DNA of 64,000 nucleotides. Origin: Aquimarina sediminis (GTDB taxonomy: Bacteria > Bacteroidota > Bacteroidia > Flavobacteriales > Flavobacteriaceae). Both the position numbers and the translations under genes were made by a program. The stretch is taken from contig NZ_POYJ01000008.1 in assembly GCF_002895435.1 (NCBI RefSeq), forward strand, positions 1 through 64,000, in the 5' to 3' direction. This document shows, piece after piece, positions 63,016-64,000 of the stretch (position 1 is its first letter; every line of letters begins with the position of its first letter). A model generated the notes under the pieces. That model was not told the DNA's origin. It saw only the letters and a program-made list of their open reading frames with translations, and ran no database searches.

Positions 63016-63473
63016 AATGATGAAATTAGAAATGTGGTTTTTAATGTTTGAACAGGTTGATGCAAAAGTTTTTTATAGTCTAATTGATGAAATGGGTAAG
63101 CGGCCTTTCCTTTTCTGTATGATTTTTTGAATAGCTTGATTTTATCTGGATAGAGTAGGGTGCCAAGAAAAATAACTGAGACTTGATATATGCTATGCTT
63201 ACCATTTCCTAATAGATAATATTGCATAGCAATCTCTTCTGAAACAGTTATACCTATATTGGTTAATACATGAAAAACATCATGATCCTCTAGTTTTGGT
63301 TGAGGACTAAAATTATTCCGTAATAAGAAGCATCCTAAGTGAAATCCTAAGGTTTCTTTAGGGTATTTCAAAAGTGTTTTTATTGAAATATCCCAGGGCG
63401 GATTTTTTTTAAACCACCTTTGGTATGGTTTTTTACTCCAGTTATATATCGTTTCTAAAATAAATGCTCTCAT
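63012..63473 (-). CDS. Coq4-like protein
   Basis: This 153-aa protein starts at ATG 63473 (MRAFILETI). The frame could open 10 codons upstream, but only with TTG inside the operator palindrome. The HDxxH-x11-E motif (H64, D65, H68, E80; DHDVFHVLTNIGITVSEE) is the diagnostic metal site of COQ4, a scaffold of ubiquinone synthesis. Flavobacteria use menaquinone, so another role is likely, perhaps lipid or quinone binding in the CreD operon. Confidence 0.8.
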   Translation of the reverse strand: MRAFILETIYNWSKKPYQRWFKKNPPWDISIKTLLKYPKETLGFHLGCFLLRNNFSPQPKLEDHDVFHVLTNIGITVSEEIAMQYYLLGNGKHSIYQVSVIFLGTLLYPDKIKLFKKSYRKGKAAYPFHQLDYKKLLHQPVQTLKTTFLISSL

Positions 63474-63488
63474 TTTAAATTTTAAAAG

Positions 63489-63507
63489 TACTTTGAAATT
63501 CAAAGTA
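63489..63507. promoter_or_regulatory. 19-bp palindromic operator of the creD operon
   Basis: TACTTTGAA-A-TTCAAAGTA is a perfect inverted repeat around one base. On the minus strand it overlaps a TTACTTTG -7-like box and lies 16-34 bp before the Coq4-like ATG. The winged-helix protein encoded just upstream on the same strand is the probable ligand, and binding would block transcription of the downstream four-gene operon. Confidence 0.7.
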
Positions 63508-63526
63508 AGTTGATAAAAAAATATAG

Positions 63527-63820
63527 CTACTGCTTTAATAACTTTTCAATAGCCTCTACATGCTTTTTAAAAGCTTCTCTTCCTTTTTTCGTAACACTAT
63601 ATCTTGTGTTTGGTTTTCTTCCAATAAATGATTTTTCGACCACTATATAGTCTTCTTTTTCTAAAGCCTTGGTATGGCTGGCTAGATTACCGTCTGTTGC
63701 ACCAAGAAGCTCTTTCAGCATTTTAAAATCTGCATATTCATTAACCATCAGTATTGACATAATCCCTAAGCGAATCCTGTGGTCAAAAGCTTTATTTATA
63801 TTGTTAATTATGCTGTGCAT
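63527..63820 (-). CDS. Winged-helix transcriptional regulator
   Basis: This 97-aa single-domain wHTH protein resembles the PF13601/MarR-like group. Helix 2-3 and wing are seen in DFKMLKELLGATDGNLASHTKALEKEDYIVVEKSFIGRKPNTRYSVTKKGREAF. No effector domain is present. It is separated from the Coq4-like gene by a 53-bp gap that contains the 19-bp palindrome, suggesting direct control. It probably dimerises through its C-terminal helix. Confidence 0.9.
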   Translation of the reverse strand: MHSIINNINKAFDHRIRLGIMSILMVNEYADFKMLKELLGATDGNLASHTKALEKEDYIVVEKSFIGRKPNTRYSVTKKGREAFKKHVEAIEKLLKQ

Positions 63821-63847
63821 TTTTTTTACTGAATTGATTTTATCAAT

Positions 63848-63882
63848 ATCTGGTTTGGGTTGAAACCCTAAATTTACCAGAT
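63848..63882. repeat. Nested inverted repeat upstream of the regulator gene
   Basis: ATCTGGT pairs with ACCAGAT, and inside them GGGTT-GAA-ACCC forms a second stem. The element lies between the stop of the partial gene and the regulator start, so it may end the former or regulate the latter. No T-run follows. Confidence 0.45.
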
Positions 63883-63919
63883 TATTTTATAGTATATACG
63901 TTACAATATGTTTTATGTA

Positions 63920-64000
63920 TTATAAGTCATGTTTAAAATAGATTAAACTTCCGTATACTATATGCATCACTCCAAAGCCTAGCACCCAAAACCAAAATCC
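63920..64000 (-). CDS. C-terminal end of a membrane protein, N-terminus beyond window
   Basis: On the minus strand the frame from the window edge reads GFWFWVLGFGVMHIVYGSLI and six more residues to TAA at 63920, 26 residues in all. It is a hydrophobic helix with a short tail ending HDL. The gene is cut by the edge. Its strand matches the creD operon and it may be part of it. Confidence 0.6.
   Translation of the reverse strand, partial: GFWFWVLGFGVMHIVYGSLIYFKHDL

Overview
The window is AT-rich bacterial chromosome from a member of the Bacteroidetes, most likely a marine Flavobacteriaceae close to Aquimarina. The evidence is the fused secDF, promoters with a TAnnTTTG -7 box, start codons with A-rich leaders instead of strong Shine-Dalgarno sequences, many short lipoproteins, DUF2911, DUF6702 and DUF6588 type proteins, and a kynurenine catabolic operon. 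The genus is inference. I see no phage, insertion sequence, CRISPR array or rRNA.

Layout. 1-1226: a collagen-like surface protein on the minus strand, cut by the window edge. 1527-1599: tRNA-Gly(TCC). 1899-7405: a compact plus-strand glycan or lipid-decoration operon (glycosyltransferase, NodB-type deacetylase, unknown protein, GMC-like oxidoreductase, epimerase, acetyltransferase), followed by a convergent TMTC-like membrane protein with TPRs, glutaminase and peptidase E. 11626-18480: exported proteins (two carboxypeptidase-regulatory-like paralogues, a DUF6702-like protein, an M1 peptidase, a TatA-like protein, a subtilase lipoprotein). 18543-27219: a minus-strand kynurenine degradation operon (kynU, kmo, deaminase, iclR, aldehyde dehydrogenase, SDR, 3-hydroxyanthranilate dioxygenase, ACMSD) with an IclR-type palindrome just before kynU. 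27375-33631: two AraC regulators and small redox or stress genes, with a repeated operator and promoter module. 33953-46052: mixed housekeeping and unknown genes ending in queE. 47700-59719: DUF2911, asnB, gyrB, mdh and secDF, with a lipoprotein paralogue of the SecD P1 head beside secDF. 60020-64000: a DUF192 lipoprotein and a winged-helix/Coq4-like/DUF1361/creD operon with a 19-bp palindromic operator.

The most unusual feature is at 46272-47593, between queE and the DUF2911 gene. Four separate genes each encode a peptide of exactly 32 residues. They align without gaps and share F18-L19-[KR]-[DE]-L22-P23-x-A25-[SC]. Their codons differ at synonymous positions, so selection has acted on the peptide. 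Each gene has its own candidate -7 box 26-32 nt before the ATG, and copies 1, 2 and 4 have clear terminators. No transporter, maturation enzyme or receptor lies beside them. The architecture resembles multicopy type I toxin loci (Ldr) or the psm-alpha peptides, but I recognise no known family. Other new-looking signals are a hidden 48-aa gene behind a duplicated AraC-type promoter, an 87-aa protein made of three exact-length 23-residue repeats, and several near-leaderless promoters.
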